A stretch of DNA of 16,025 bases, taken from the NCBI GenBank assembly GCA_964649195.1, contig CAZYPK010000126.1, positions 1-16,025 on the forward strand, written 5' to 3'. Of the stretch, positions 6,726 through 13,378 are shown piece by piece; positions within the stretch are counted from its first letter, which is position 1; each line of letters begins with the position of its first letter. The notes beneath the pieces are model-generated. The model did no database searches and had not been told where the DNA came from. It saw only the letters and a list, made by a program, of their open reading frames with translations. A program made the position numbers and the translations under genes. The stretch is from JTS-RE9 sp964649195. Lineage in GTDB: Bacteria; Planctomycetota; Phycisphaerae; Phycisphaerales; Phycisphaeraceae.

Positions 6726-8018
6726 TCACTCCACCAGTTCGCCGCGCATCAGGATGCCGCCGACCCAGAGTTTGGTGCCCTGATACTTGGGGGCTTTCAG
6801 TTCGTTTTCGGGATCTTTGAGGCGGAAGGCCACAGGCTGCCGACTCGGCTGATCGGGATGCACTTCGACGATCACTTCATGCACCTGATCGGGATCGAGT
6901 CCCTGGGCGATGTTGAGCGTGGCCAGCCGGTGGTAGGTGCAGTAGGAATCGAACCGCGCGATCGGCCTGGGCAGCGGCTTGCCATCGACGGTGACAATCG
7001 CCTGTCCGCCATCGGGACCCAGCAGATCGTAAAGCTTCACCGCGGACCCCTTGAATTTGAAACGAAGCTTCTGCCCCGGCTTGTCGGCCAGCCAGAGACC
7101 ATCGACGCGGTTGCCGAAGGATTTGCCAAGGCCCGCGCCGGGATCGAGTTTGGCCCAGCCGCCTTCGAGCATCGATTCCTTCACCGCGACCATGCGGGCA
7201 TCCTGCCAGTGATCGGCGATGAAAGGCATCTTGAGTTTTGCATTGTGATCGATCGGCTTCGCATCCTGCCGCCGCCATGCGGAGAAGGCCTTCGACACCG
7301 CATCGGCATAAATCACATGGCCTGCATCGAGCGGATGCACCCCGTCGGTGGAGAAGAGAATCACACCCTCGGCCAGTTTCGCATCCTTTTCGCCTTGGAA
7401 AACAAGCCTGCCCGCAGTCTCCATCTGAACCACCGGGAGCGCGAAGTTGATCGAGGGGATGCCGTAGTGGGCGGCGAGCATTTCATCCGCCGAAGCCGCA
7501 CGGGGACAGAGGCCTTCGCGCAGATCTTTTTCATAGTTCACGCGAAAGGTGTAAACGAAACAGATGTCGCAGTTGGGCAGCGCAGTCCATGTCTGCCGCA
7601 CGATGCCCTCCATCGCCCGCCAGATGTTCTCCGGCTGCGCGCCGCCGTCGTTGACCGCGAACTCGACGAAGAGCAGATCGGGCTTGTGACGCAGCACATC
7701 GCGCTCGAGGCGATAGACGCCCAGGTCGCTGCCGGTGCCGCCGATGGCGGCGTGGATTTCGTGGATGGCGGCCTTGGGAAAATCCTTCTTGAGCCGGGCG
7801 GTGGTCATCGGACGCCAGCCGTTGGCGGCGGTGATCGAGCCGCCCAGATAGGCGACGCGGACCTCGCCGCCCTGCTGCGCCTTGGCGAAGAAACGGCCCA
7901 GCCCGTCGCGGTGATGATGCGGTGCGGCGGGAACCGGGGCGTAGGTCGGCGCGGCGGATGCGTACAAGGAGCCGAAGAAAAGAAACAACGTGGACAACAC
8001 AAAACGCAGGATATTCAT
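6726..8018 (-). CDS. Secreted SGNH/GDSL hydrolase with C-terminal beta-sandwich-like region
   Basis: This is a 430-residue protein. The signal peptide covers residues 1 to about 22 ('MNILRFVLSTLFLFF...ASA'). The SGNH blocks are complete: 'GGSIT' with the candidate nucleophile Ser61, 'AIGGTGS' with oxyanion Gly (about 93-94), 'EFAVND' with Asn123, and 'STDGVHPLDAGH' with Asp225 and His228. This predicts an active esterase or lipase-like hydrolase, often a deacetylase of polysaccharides. Residues about 265-430 form a second, beta-rich part ('KLRFKFKGSAVKLYDLLGPDGG', 'IVTVDGKPL') like carbohydrate-binding sandwiches seen after SGNH domains. It lies between two other secreted-protein genes on the same strand, separated by foldback elements on both sides. 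The substrate is not predictable from sequence. Confidence 0.9.
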   Translation of the reverse strand: MNILRFVLSTLFLFFGSLYASAAPTYAPVPAAPHHHRDGLGRFFAKAQQGGEVRVAYLGGSITAANGWRPMTTARLKKDFPKAAIHEIHAAIGGTGSDLGVYRLERDVLRHKPDLLFVEFAVNDGGAQPENIWRAMEGIVRQTWTALPNCDICFVYTFRVNYEKDLREGLCPRAASADEMLAAHYGIPSINFALPVVQMETAGRLVFQGEKDAKLAEGVILFSTDGVHPLDAGHVIYADAVSKAFSAWRRQDAKPIDHNAKLKMPFIADHWQDARMVAVKESMLEGGWAKLDPGAGLGKSFGNRVDGLWLADKPGQKLRFKFKGSAVKLYDLLGPDGGQAIVTVDGKPLPRPIARFDSYCTYHRLATLNIAQGLDPDQVHEVIVEVHPDQPSRQPVAFRLKDPENELKAPKYQGTKLWVGGILMRGELVE

Positions 8019-8048
8019 GATTCATCCATCCATGATGACTGAAACCGC

Positions 8049-8177
8049 CAAGCCCGATGGCGAGTCTGTTCCGGGGGCGAGCCATCAGGGTATGACTACA
8101 CAAGATGATACAGTTCACTCATTCGAGACAATACCCCGACGGTTCGCCCCCCGGAACAAGCCTCACCATCGGGCTTG
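8049..8177. repeat. Foldback element with 45-47-bp arms
   Basis: Bases 8049-8093 (beginning CAAGCCCGATGG) and 8131-8177 (ending CCATCGGGCTTG) are imperfect inverted repeats with about seven substitutions and two small gaps, around a 37-base centre. The element lies 10 bases after the stop of the upstream 819-aa gene and about 31 bases before the SGNH start. It shows no homology to the other foldbacks in the window. Confidence 0.88.
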
Positions 8178-8187
8178 TGGATTTTCT

Positions 8188-10647
8188 TCATTCATACACG
8201 AACTGCGCCGTGGCCGTCGCATCGGCATCGGCGACGATGCGCACCCAGTAGGCGGAAAACGCGGGGAGGAATGCGTGCTCCGTCGCCTTGCCTGGTTCGA
8301 CGGCGAACGTCCTGTAGGTTGACCAGTCGCCGTTGCCGGTGACATCCACTTCGATGCGGATGTTCACGGTCTTGCCCGCATCGTGCGCGAGCGTGACGCT
8401 CTTGCGGTCGTAACCGGTCATGAGATAGGGATCGCTGGGGATGTCCGCTTTGACTGCGGAGTTTTTCCACGGGCCGCCGGTGCCGCGCGGCTTGCCGAAT
8501 TTCCAGAGGTCATCGACGGCGCCGACCCACAAGGCGCACCTGCCATCATCGGAGCGCACGATGTGTTCGCTTGCCGCGGCGTCATCGGCAACGCCGGTCA
8601 TCACGAGCATGCCGCGATAGGAGGTGTAATCCTTGATGCGGCGATTGTGCGTCGTGACGGGGCGAACCTTTGCGAAGCCGCCGGCGTTGTCGGCGGGCAG
8701 TTCGTAGAAGGTGCCGTGGGCGTTGAAAAGGTCGCGCTCGGTGCAGACCTCCCGGCAGACCCGCTCATCGCCCAACGCACCGGGCTTGTCGAATGCCGCA
8801 TCGCTGCGCGGCAGGCGCCATCGGCCCTTGTCATCCACATAGAGCACCGAGGCGTCGTCGAGCGAAAGCACGCCCGCGGGAATCGCCGCATTCGTCCGCG
8901 TCCACTGCATGCCCGCGGCGTCATCGACGCGCTTGAGGTTCAACTCCGCATCGAGGTCGTAGCAGCCGACATCGCCTGCCGGATTGGTGGCGATGAAACG
9001 GAGCGTGCGGAAGTCGCCGCCGCGTGCGTGAATGATGCCGCCGGTGATCTTCGCATCGCCGGGCCTGGCGAGGCCGTCGAAGATGGCATCGGCCCTGGCT
9101 TCACGGACATCCTCGCTGCGATAGTGAAAAAAAGCCGTGGTTTCCAAGGCATTTCTGTTCGTCTTCAATCGCACCCATGCCCCCGCATCCTCCGGCTTGA
9201 ACGAGGTCCACGCATACCCCTTGGCCGGCACCGTCAGGCCGCGAAGCTCCTTCCATTGCCCATCGCCCCTGGCATCGACTTCGATCGTCACCACGATCGG
9301 CCTGTCCGACTGATGCGTCACATGCAGCGAACGATGGGCGTAACCTGCGAACAGAAACGGATCGCTCGCCTCGCCCTGCCTGACATCATCATTGAGCCAC
9401 ACCGCGCCGCGACCGAGCGGTGGGCCGATGCGATCGATCTGTGAAGGTTCGACGAACCAGAGATTGCTCTGCGACTGTCCCGGGCCGACAAGGTTGCCCT
9501 TGGCCTTTCGCTTGTTGAGGAACTCGCTTTTGGCGGTGTCATCGCAGCCGAAGACGATGCGATCGTTCCAGCGGGTGAAGTCGCCGATGACTTTGATGTA
9601 GGTGGAGCGCGGCGAGATGCCTGCGGAATTCTTCGCGGTGAAGGTGCGTGGAAATCGCCACATGGTGCCGTGCATGGTCATGAGCAGGTCGGTTTCGCCG
9701 ATCTCGCGGATGCGGGGCCACTCGGTGTTCCAGCCGTGCGCTCCGTCGTAGCTGTGACTGGCCTTGGGGAGACGGAAGGCATGCCACTTGCCGCCGTCGA
9801 GGAGCATGAGGATGAGCGAGCGTGCATCCCAGCCGATGGACCAGAGCGGATCGGTGGCGGGGTTGTCGTTGCCGTGGATGCCGCCGGGCCCGGTGACTTC
9901 GGTGAACTGGTTTCGGCGGATGAGCTGCCAGTCGCCACCGCCCTGCCAGAAGGCGAGAGCGCCCGAAGGTGTGGTCGGGTCTTTGAGCGCGGAGGCGCCA
10001 TGTTCGCCGTTGTTGGCGTAGATGAGAAGGCCCTGAGCGGAGTAGAGGCCCTTGCCGTGGTAGCCGGGGAGTTTGGAGGCGATCGTCGCCGGTGATTTCT
10101 GTTCGGTGAATCCCGCCTTGTCGCCGTTGCCATCCTTGATGAGGCCCTTGACTTCAAGCGTTTTCAGATCGACTTCGTAAAGCCCTTCCTCCATGGTGGC
10201 GAAGTAGATTTTGTTGGCGGGGTCGGTGAGGTGCCTTGCGTTGCCGGTGTGCCGACCGGGCATGACCTTGGGGGAGAGGACGCGGACATTGCGATCGGCA
10301 TCGATGATGTAGGGGCCGATGATGAGTTGATTCGTCTCGCGGTGGATCATGCGGTTGGCCGGCGTTCCGCCGACGCTTTCGGGGCGGATGATCTGCTTCA
10401 GGTCAGGCGTGATTTCATAGAGCTTGTCGCTGGAGCCGTGCGGCATGTGCGGGGCGTAGGTGATGGCCCAGAGGCGATCGGCCCAGACGACGACGGCTCC
10501 GGTGCCGCATTCGCCTTCGTTGTTGAACATGGTCAGGGACGGGTAGATGCCCGATACCTGTCGCGGGGCGGCGTGTATGGTCAGCGGCAGGAGCAGGGGC
10601 AGGAGCAGGAGGAAACGGACGACGCGGTTGAGTGGGGCGGTGGCCAT
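8188..10647 (-). CDS. Secreted propeller-like protein of unknown function with two copies of an 82-aa module
   Basis: This is an 819-residue protein from the ATG at 10647, chosen because it starts a clear signal peptide ('MATAPLNRVVRFLLLL...HAA', cut near residue 27); a 33-codon upstream extension is not hydrophobic. Residues about 30-410 contain repeated beta-strand patterns such as 'KLYEITPDLKQI', 'GLYEVDLKTLEV' and 'TMWRFPRTFTAKN', suggesting a beta-propeller. Two related modules stand out: residues 428-510 ('SDPFLFAGYAHRSLHV'...'FFHYR') and 738-819 ('SDPYLMTGYDRKSVTL'...'FVYE'), each with an 'IEVD..G.G.W' strand. I do not recognise a named family. It is the first gene of three secreted-protein genes on this strand, so a role with the two SGNH proteins in carbohydrate handling is plausible but unproven. 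Confidence 0.85.
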   Translation of the reverse strand: MATAPLNRVVRFLLLLPLLLPLTIHAAPRQVSGIYPSLTMFNNEGECGTGAVVVWADRLWAITYAPHMPHGSSDKLYEITPDLKQIIRPESVGGTPANRMIHRETNQLIIGPYIIDADRNVRVLSPKVMPGRHTGNARHLTDPANKIYFATMEEGLYEVDLKTLEVKGLIKDGNGDKAGFTEQKSPATIASKLPGYHGKGLYSAQGLLIYANNGEHGASALKDPTTPSGALAFWQGGGDWQLIRRNQFTEVTGPGGIHGNDNPATDPLWSIGWDARSLILMLLDGGKWHAFRLPKASHSYDGAHGWNTEWPRIREIGETDLLMTMHGTMWRFPRTFTAKNSAGISPRSTYIKVIGDFTRWNDRIVFGCDDTAKSEFLNKRKAKGNLVGPGQSQSNLWFVEPSQIDRIGPPLGRGAVWLNDDVRQGEASDPFLFAGYAHRSLHVTHQSDRPIVVTIEVDARGDGQWKELRGLTVPAKGYAWTSFKPEDAGAWVRLKTNRNALETTAFFHYRSEDVREARADAIFDGLARPGDAKITGGIIHARGGDFRTLRFIATNPAGDVGCYDLDAELNLKRVDDAAGMQWTRTNAAIPAGVLSLDDASVLYVDDKGRWRLPRSDAAFDKPGALGDERVCREVCTERDLFNAHGTFYELPADNAGGFAKVRPVTTHNRRIKDYTSYRGMLVMTGVADDAAASEHIVRSDDGRCALWVGAVDDLWKFGKPRGTGGPWKNSAVKADIPSDPYLMTGYDRKSVTLAHDAGKTVNIRIEVDVTGNGDWSTYRTFAVEPGKATEHAFLPAFSAYWVRIVADADATATAQFVYE

Positions 10648-11027
10648 GACATCATCGTAGCGAAGTGATGCGGACCTGTGGCACGACACAGGCTCGTTTG
10701 ATTCGTCCCATCGCCGGAAGCAAAAGCTCCAAATCACAGAATCCAAATCTCAAACAAACTCGAAAGCGAGCCGAAGCAGGCAAAAACGATCCGAATCCGG
10801 ATTTTGTTTGATGGCGTTTTTTCTTGTTCTTTTGTTTTTGGAGCTTGTTTGGTGTTTGAGATTTGTCATTTGGAACTTCCGACAAGGTGGCGCCGGGAAT
10901 TAAACGACCCTTGGCAGCCACGACTTGCAGTCTTGTCGCAAAACGCAACAATGCTCATTCGACCGAATCCCGTTCGGGATTGAGCCTCGATGGTTTCTCT
11001 GTCATTCTTCAATCGGGTCCCATCACG
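10648..11027. other. Divergent intergenic region with word-repeat inverted repeat and palindrome
   Basis: This 380-bp gap between divergent genes must hold the promoters of the 819-aa gene and the cytochrome b pair, but I see no convincing -35/-10 pair. It contains A/T-rich words (CAAATCTCAAAC, TTTGTTTTTGGAG), a hairpin ATCCG/CGGAT (10789-10802) and a palindrome AATCCC/GGGATT (10966-10981). Open frames across it are low-complexity and not credible genes. Confidence 0.7.
10744..10865. repeat. Word-repeat inverted repeat (CAAATCTCAAAC)
   Basis: CAAATCTCAAAC (10744-10755) and GTTTGAGATTTG (10854-10865) are perfect inverted repeats. Weaker pairing continues inward. The interior is T-rich on one side (TTTTTTCTTGTTCTTTTG). 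Confidence 0.75.
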
Positions 11028-11810
11028 ATGCTTAGTTCAGTCTTGAATTACATTCGTTCGTCGCAGGTCTGGAACTCGATCTTTCGCCACGGCATCCCGC
11101 GCGACCGTCGCACGCGGGTCATGGCGATCATGAGCAACGTCTTCCTCCACCTCCACCCGGTGGCGGTGCGAAAGAGCGGCATCCGCCTCTCCTTCACCTG
11201 GTGCATGGGCGGCCTGACCTTCTTCCTCTTCCTCGCGGAAACCATCACCGGCGTGCTGCTGATGTTCTACTACCGCCCGGTGGTCGAATACGCCTACCTC
11301 GATGTCATCCGCATGCGTGCCGCCATGACGCTGGGCCTGCTCCGCGAGATGCACCGCTGGGGCGCCCACGCCATGATCATCTCCATCTGGCTGCACATGA
11401 TGCGCGTCTTTCTCACCGGCTCCTACAAGCCGCCGCGCGAGTTCAACTGGGGCGTCGGCGTCATTCTGCTGGTCATCACCATGCTGCTCTCCTTCACCGG
11501 CTACCTGCTGCCCTGGGATCAGCTTGCCATCTGGGCCATCACCGTCGGTTCCAACATGGGCAAGGCCACGCCTTTCGTCGGCCTGGGCGGACCCTTCAGC
11601 GATGTTCTCCAACTGCCCGGCGGCATCCCGCTGGTCACGCCCCGCTCCGATGCCGCCTACCTGCTGCTGGGCGCCACCACCGTCGGTGAAAACGCCCTGC
11701 TCCGTTTCTACGTGCTCCACTGCGTCGCCCTGCCCCTCGTGGCCGCGACGCTCATCGCCGTCCACTTCTGGCGCATCCGCAAGGATGGCGGCATCAGCGG
11801 ACCGTTGTGA
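11028..11810 (+). CDS. Cytochrome b N-terminal subunit, b6-like (haem b and probable haem c-type site)
   Basis: This 260-residue membrane protein carries the quinol-oxidising core of a bc1/b6f-type complex. It has four hydrophobic helices (about 58-82, 112-132, 143-163, 227-248). Haem ligands are His109/His123 (H-x13-H) and His231/His246 (H-x14-H); the x14 spacing is the b6 type rather than the x13 of classical cytochrome b. Cys59 in 'FTWCMGG' matches the cysteine that holds the extra c-type haem in b6. 'LPWDQLAIWA' is the conserved quinone-site helix. The ATG at 11028 is preferred because the upstream in-frame extension is low in hydrophobicity and runs back through non-conserved DNA; the ribosome site is weak. 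The subunit IV-like partner follows after a foldback. No Rieske gene is adjacent. Confidence 0.92.
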   Translation: MLSSVLNYIRSSQVWNSIFRHGIPRDRRTRVMAIMSNVFLHLHPVAVRKSGIRLSFTWCMGGLTFFLFLAETITGVLLMFYYRPVVEYAYLDVIRMRAAMTLGLLREMHRWGAHAMIISIWLHMMRVFLTGSYKPPREFNWGVGVILLVITMLLSFTGYLLPWDQLAIWAITVGSNMGKATPFVGLGGPFSDVLQLPGGIPLVTPRSDAAYLLLGATTVGENALLRFYVLHCVALPLVAATLIAVHFWRIRKDGGISGPL

Positions 11811-11814
11811 AATG

Positions 11815-11934
11815 AGTTCCGAGTTTCGGGTTCCGAGTTCCGAGTTGAAAACATTTCGGATTTCGGATGTCGGATGTCGGATTGGATGAATCTTTGTCTT
11901 TCAACTCGGAACTCGGAACTCGAAACTCGGAACT
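11815..11934. repeat. Word-repeat foldback (GAGTTCCGAGTT) between the cytochrome subunit genes
   Basis: The arms 11815-11850 and 11899-11934 are 36-bp inverted repeats with one mismatch, composed of GAGTTCCGAGTT-type words. The 48-base centre repeats another word (TTCGGATGTCGGATG). It begins 5 bases after one cytochrome stop and ends 7 bases before the next ATG, so it fills the whole gap of what should be one operon. Confidence 0.93.
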
Positions 11935-11941
11935 TATTGTC

Positions 11942-13054
11942 ATGATCGAGATTATCGAATCATTCAAGGATCTCGTGAACCGGCTGAGCGTGCCCGAGCT
12001 CAGTCTGCCGTTCTTTTTCATGCCGATCTTCATCTTCATGATGCTGGGATACAGGCTCTGGACGAAGCCGGTGTTTGCGACCGGCATTGCCGTCGTCTTT
12101 TGCGTGGCCTATTTCGGGTCGATGCTCATCGACAAAAACTACGCCCTGATTCTCTCCAAGCCGGACAACGTGCCCATCACCATGATGCTCGTCTTCACCG
12201 GGCTTTGCCTCTGGGTCGCCTTCCGCGAAGCGGCCATCAACGACACCGCCCTGGCCGCAGGCAAACCGCTGCCCGAAGCGGGCAAGGATGACAAAGTCCT
12301 CGTCTGGCCCGACCTGGTTTACTCGGAACTGATCTGCCTGGTCGTCGCCACCGCCCTGCTCATTCTCTGGTCGATCCTGCTCCGCGCCCCGCTGGAGGCC
12401 CCTGCGAACCAGGCCGGGCCGCCCAATCCTTCCAAGGCGCCGTGGTACTTCCTGGGCCTTCAGGAAATGCTCGTCTATTACGATCCCTGGATGGCGGGCG
12501 TCGTGCTGCCGGGCATGATCGTCACCGGCCTGGTCATGATGCCTTACATCGACATGAACCCCAAAGGCAACGGGTACTACACCGTCCGCGAACGCCCCTT
12601 CGCCCTGTGGACCTGGCTCTTCGGCTTCCTCATCCTCTGGGTCGTCCTCATCGTGTTCGGCACCTTCCTGCGCGGACCCAACTGGAACTTCTTCGGCCCC
12701 TACGAACCGTGGAACGCGCACACACAGGTCCCCCTCACCAGCGTGCAGTTCTCCGACTACTTCTGGAACGGCAAAAACCTCATGGGCTTCGGCCTGGACC
12801 TGGGCCTGCCCAAAAGCTCCATCATCCGCGAACTGCCCGGCATCCTCTTCATCGGCGCATGGATCTTCGTCCTGCCCGTGATCCTCGCCAAAACCCTCTT
12901 CCGCAAGCTCTACGCCGAGATGGGATCGATCCGCTACTGGGTCATGGCGATCCACTTCGTGGTGCTGGCGCTGCTGCCTCTGAAGATGTTCCTGCGCTGG
13001 ATTCTGACGCTCAAGTATTTCGTCTATCTGCCTGAGTACAACCTGAACCTGTGA
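11942..13054 (+). CDS. Cytochrome b C-terminal / subunit IV-like protein with extra membrane segments
   Basis: This is a 370-residue protein with about eight hydrophobic segments (near 20-37, 45-62, 78-96, 129-148, 182-202, 220-242, 300-317, 331-350). Residues about 118-245 match the cytochrome b C-terminal domain/subunit IV: 'VWPDLVYSEL' and 'KAPWYFLGLQEM', equivalent to the PEWY quinol-site loop. Here the Glu-containing PEWY reads APWY (residues 166-169). At 370 residues it is far longer than the roughly 160 of subunit IV, with extra segments at both ends. The ATG at 11942 is chosen because the longer frame would translate the foldback repeat (25 residues such as 'SFNSELGTRNSEL'). It works with the preceding b6-like subunit. 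It is followed by a CCGCGAC hairpin and a foldback, not by Rieske or cytochrome c genes. Confidence 0.9.
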   Translation: MIEIIESFKDLVNRLSVPELSLPFFFMPIFIFMMLGYRLWTKPVFATGIAVVFCVAYFGSMLIDKNYALILSKPDNVPITMMLVFTGLCLWVAFREAAINDTALAAGKPLPEAGKDDKVLVWPDLVYSELICLVVATALLILWSILLRAPLEAPANQAGPPNPSKAPWYFLGLQEMLVYYDPWMAGVVLPGMIVTGLVMMPYIDMNPKGNGYYTVRERPFALWTWLFGFLILWVVLIVFGTFLRGPNWNFFGPYEPWNAHTQVPLTSVQFSDYFWNGKNLMGFGLDLGLPKSSIIRELPGILFIGAWIFVLPVILAKTLFRKLYAEMGSIRYWVMAIHFVVLALLPLKMFLRWILTLKYFVYLPEYNLNL

Positions 13055-13066
13055 CGCCGATAAGAA

Positions 13067-13103
13067 CCGCGACCCAACGAGTCGCGGACGTGAACCGCCT
13101 GAA
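13067..13103 (+). repeat. CCGCGAC-hairpin repeat, copy 2
   Basis: CCGCGAC (13067-13073) and GTCGCGG (13081-13087) pair around a 7-base loop with central AAC, followed by ACGTGAAC, three variable bases and CTGAA. The spacing is the same as in copy 1 at 3262-3298. It lies 12 bases after the cytochrome stop. Confidence 0.8.
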
Positions 13104-13303
13104 GACCTGAGTTTCGCTTAAGCCCCGCCCGGCCCCCGGAGCAGGGCGTGGGCCAAAAGTATCCAATGAACAGAGGATGCAAGGTTTCAAGTTGAATTCA
13201 CACCGGAAATCGATCATTGTTTCGTGAACGGGCCGCGAATCGCCCGCCCCTTGGCCCGCGCCCTGTTCCGGGGGCCGGGCGGGGCTTAAGCGAAACTCAG
13301 GTC
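13104..13303. repeat. Foldback element with GAGTTTCG...GCCCC arms, copy B (long arms)
   Basis: The 53-bp arms 13104-13156 and 13251-13303 match at 51 of 53 positions, and both differences are G-T wobble pairs when read as plus-strand RNA. The 94-bp centre shows no gene. The outer arm sequence is shared with copies A and C; the inner arm (GGAGCAGGGCGTGGGCCAA) is unique to this copy. Confidence 0.93.
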
Positions 13304-13378
13304 GTAAAGGTGTTTCCGCGCGCCGGCCTTCATCATCCCCGATCATGTTGGCGCTGACTTGGGATCATCCTCACGCTC

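Larger units (their letters stand above)
13055..13378. other. Gene-free interval holding two repeat elements
   Basis: The interval contains the second CCGCGAC-hairpin repeat directly abutting foldback copy B, then about 75 bp before the glycosyltransferase start with no clear promoter or strong ribosome site. Confidence 0.7.

Noticed and set aside
7531..8118. A 195-codon minus-strand frame overlapping the SGNH gene start
   Set aside because: It overlaps the true signal-peptide region out of frame and its N-terminal part translates the foldback at 8049-8177.
10648..10746. 33-codon extension of the 819-aa protein
   Set aside because: It would place the signal peptide inside the protein; the ATG at 10647 gives a normal exported N-terminus.
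10863..11027. N-terminal extension of the cytochrome b6-like gene
   Set aside because: The 55 extra residues are not like any cytochrome b N-terminus, and the ATG at 11028 leads straight into the amphipathic N-terminal helix.
11867..11941. N-terminal extension of the subunit IV-like gene
   Set aside because: The 25 extra codons translate the foldback repeat; the ATG at 11942 is more plausible.
11037..12955. Long minus-strand open frames (242 and 331 codons)
   Set aside because: They are antisense to the cytochrome b genes and give Asp/Glu/Gly/His-rich sequence without motifs; the plus frames have membrane helices and haem ligands.
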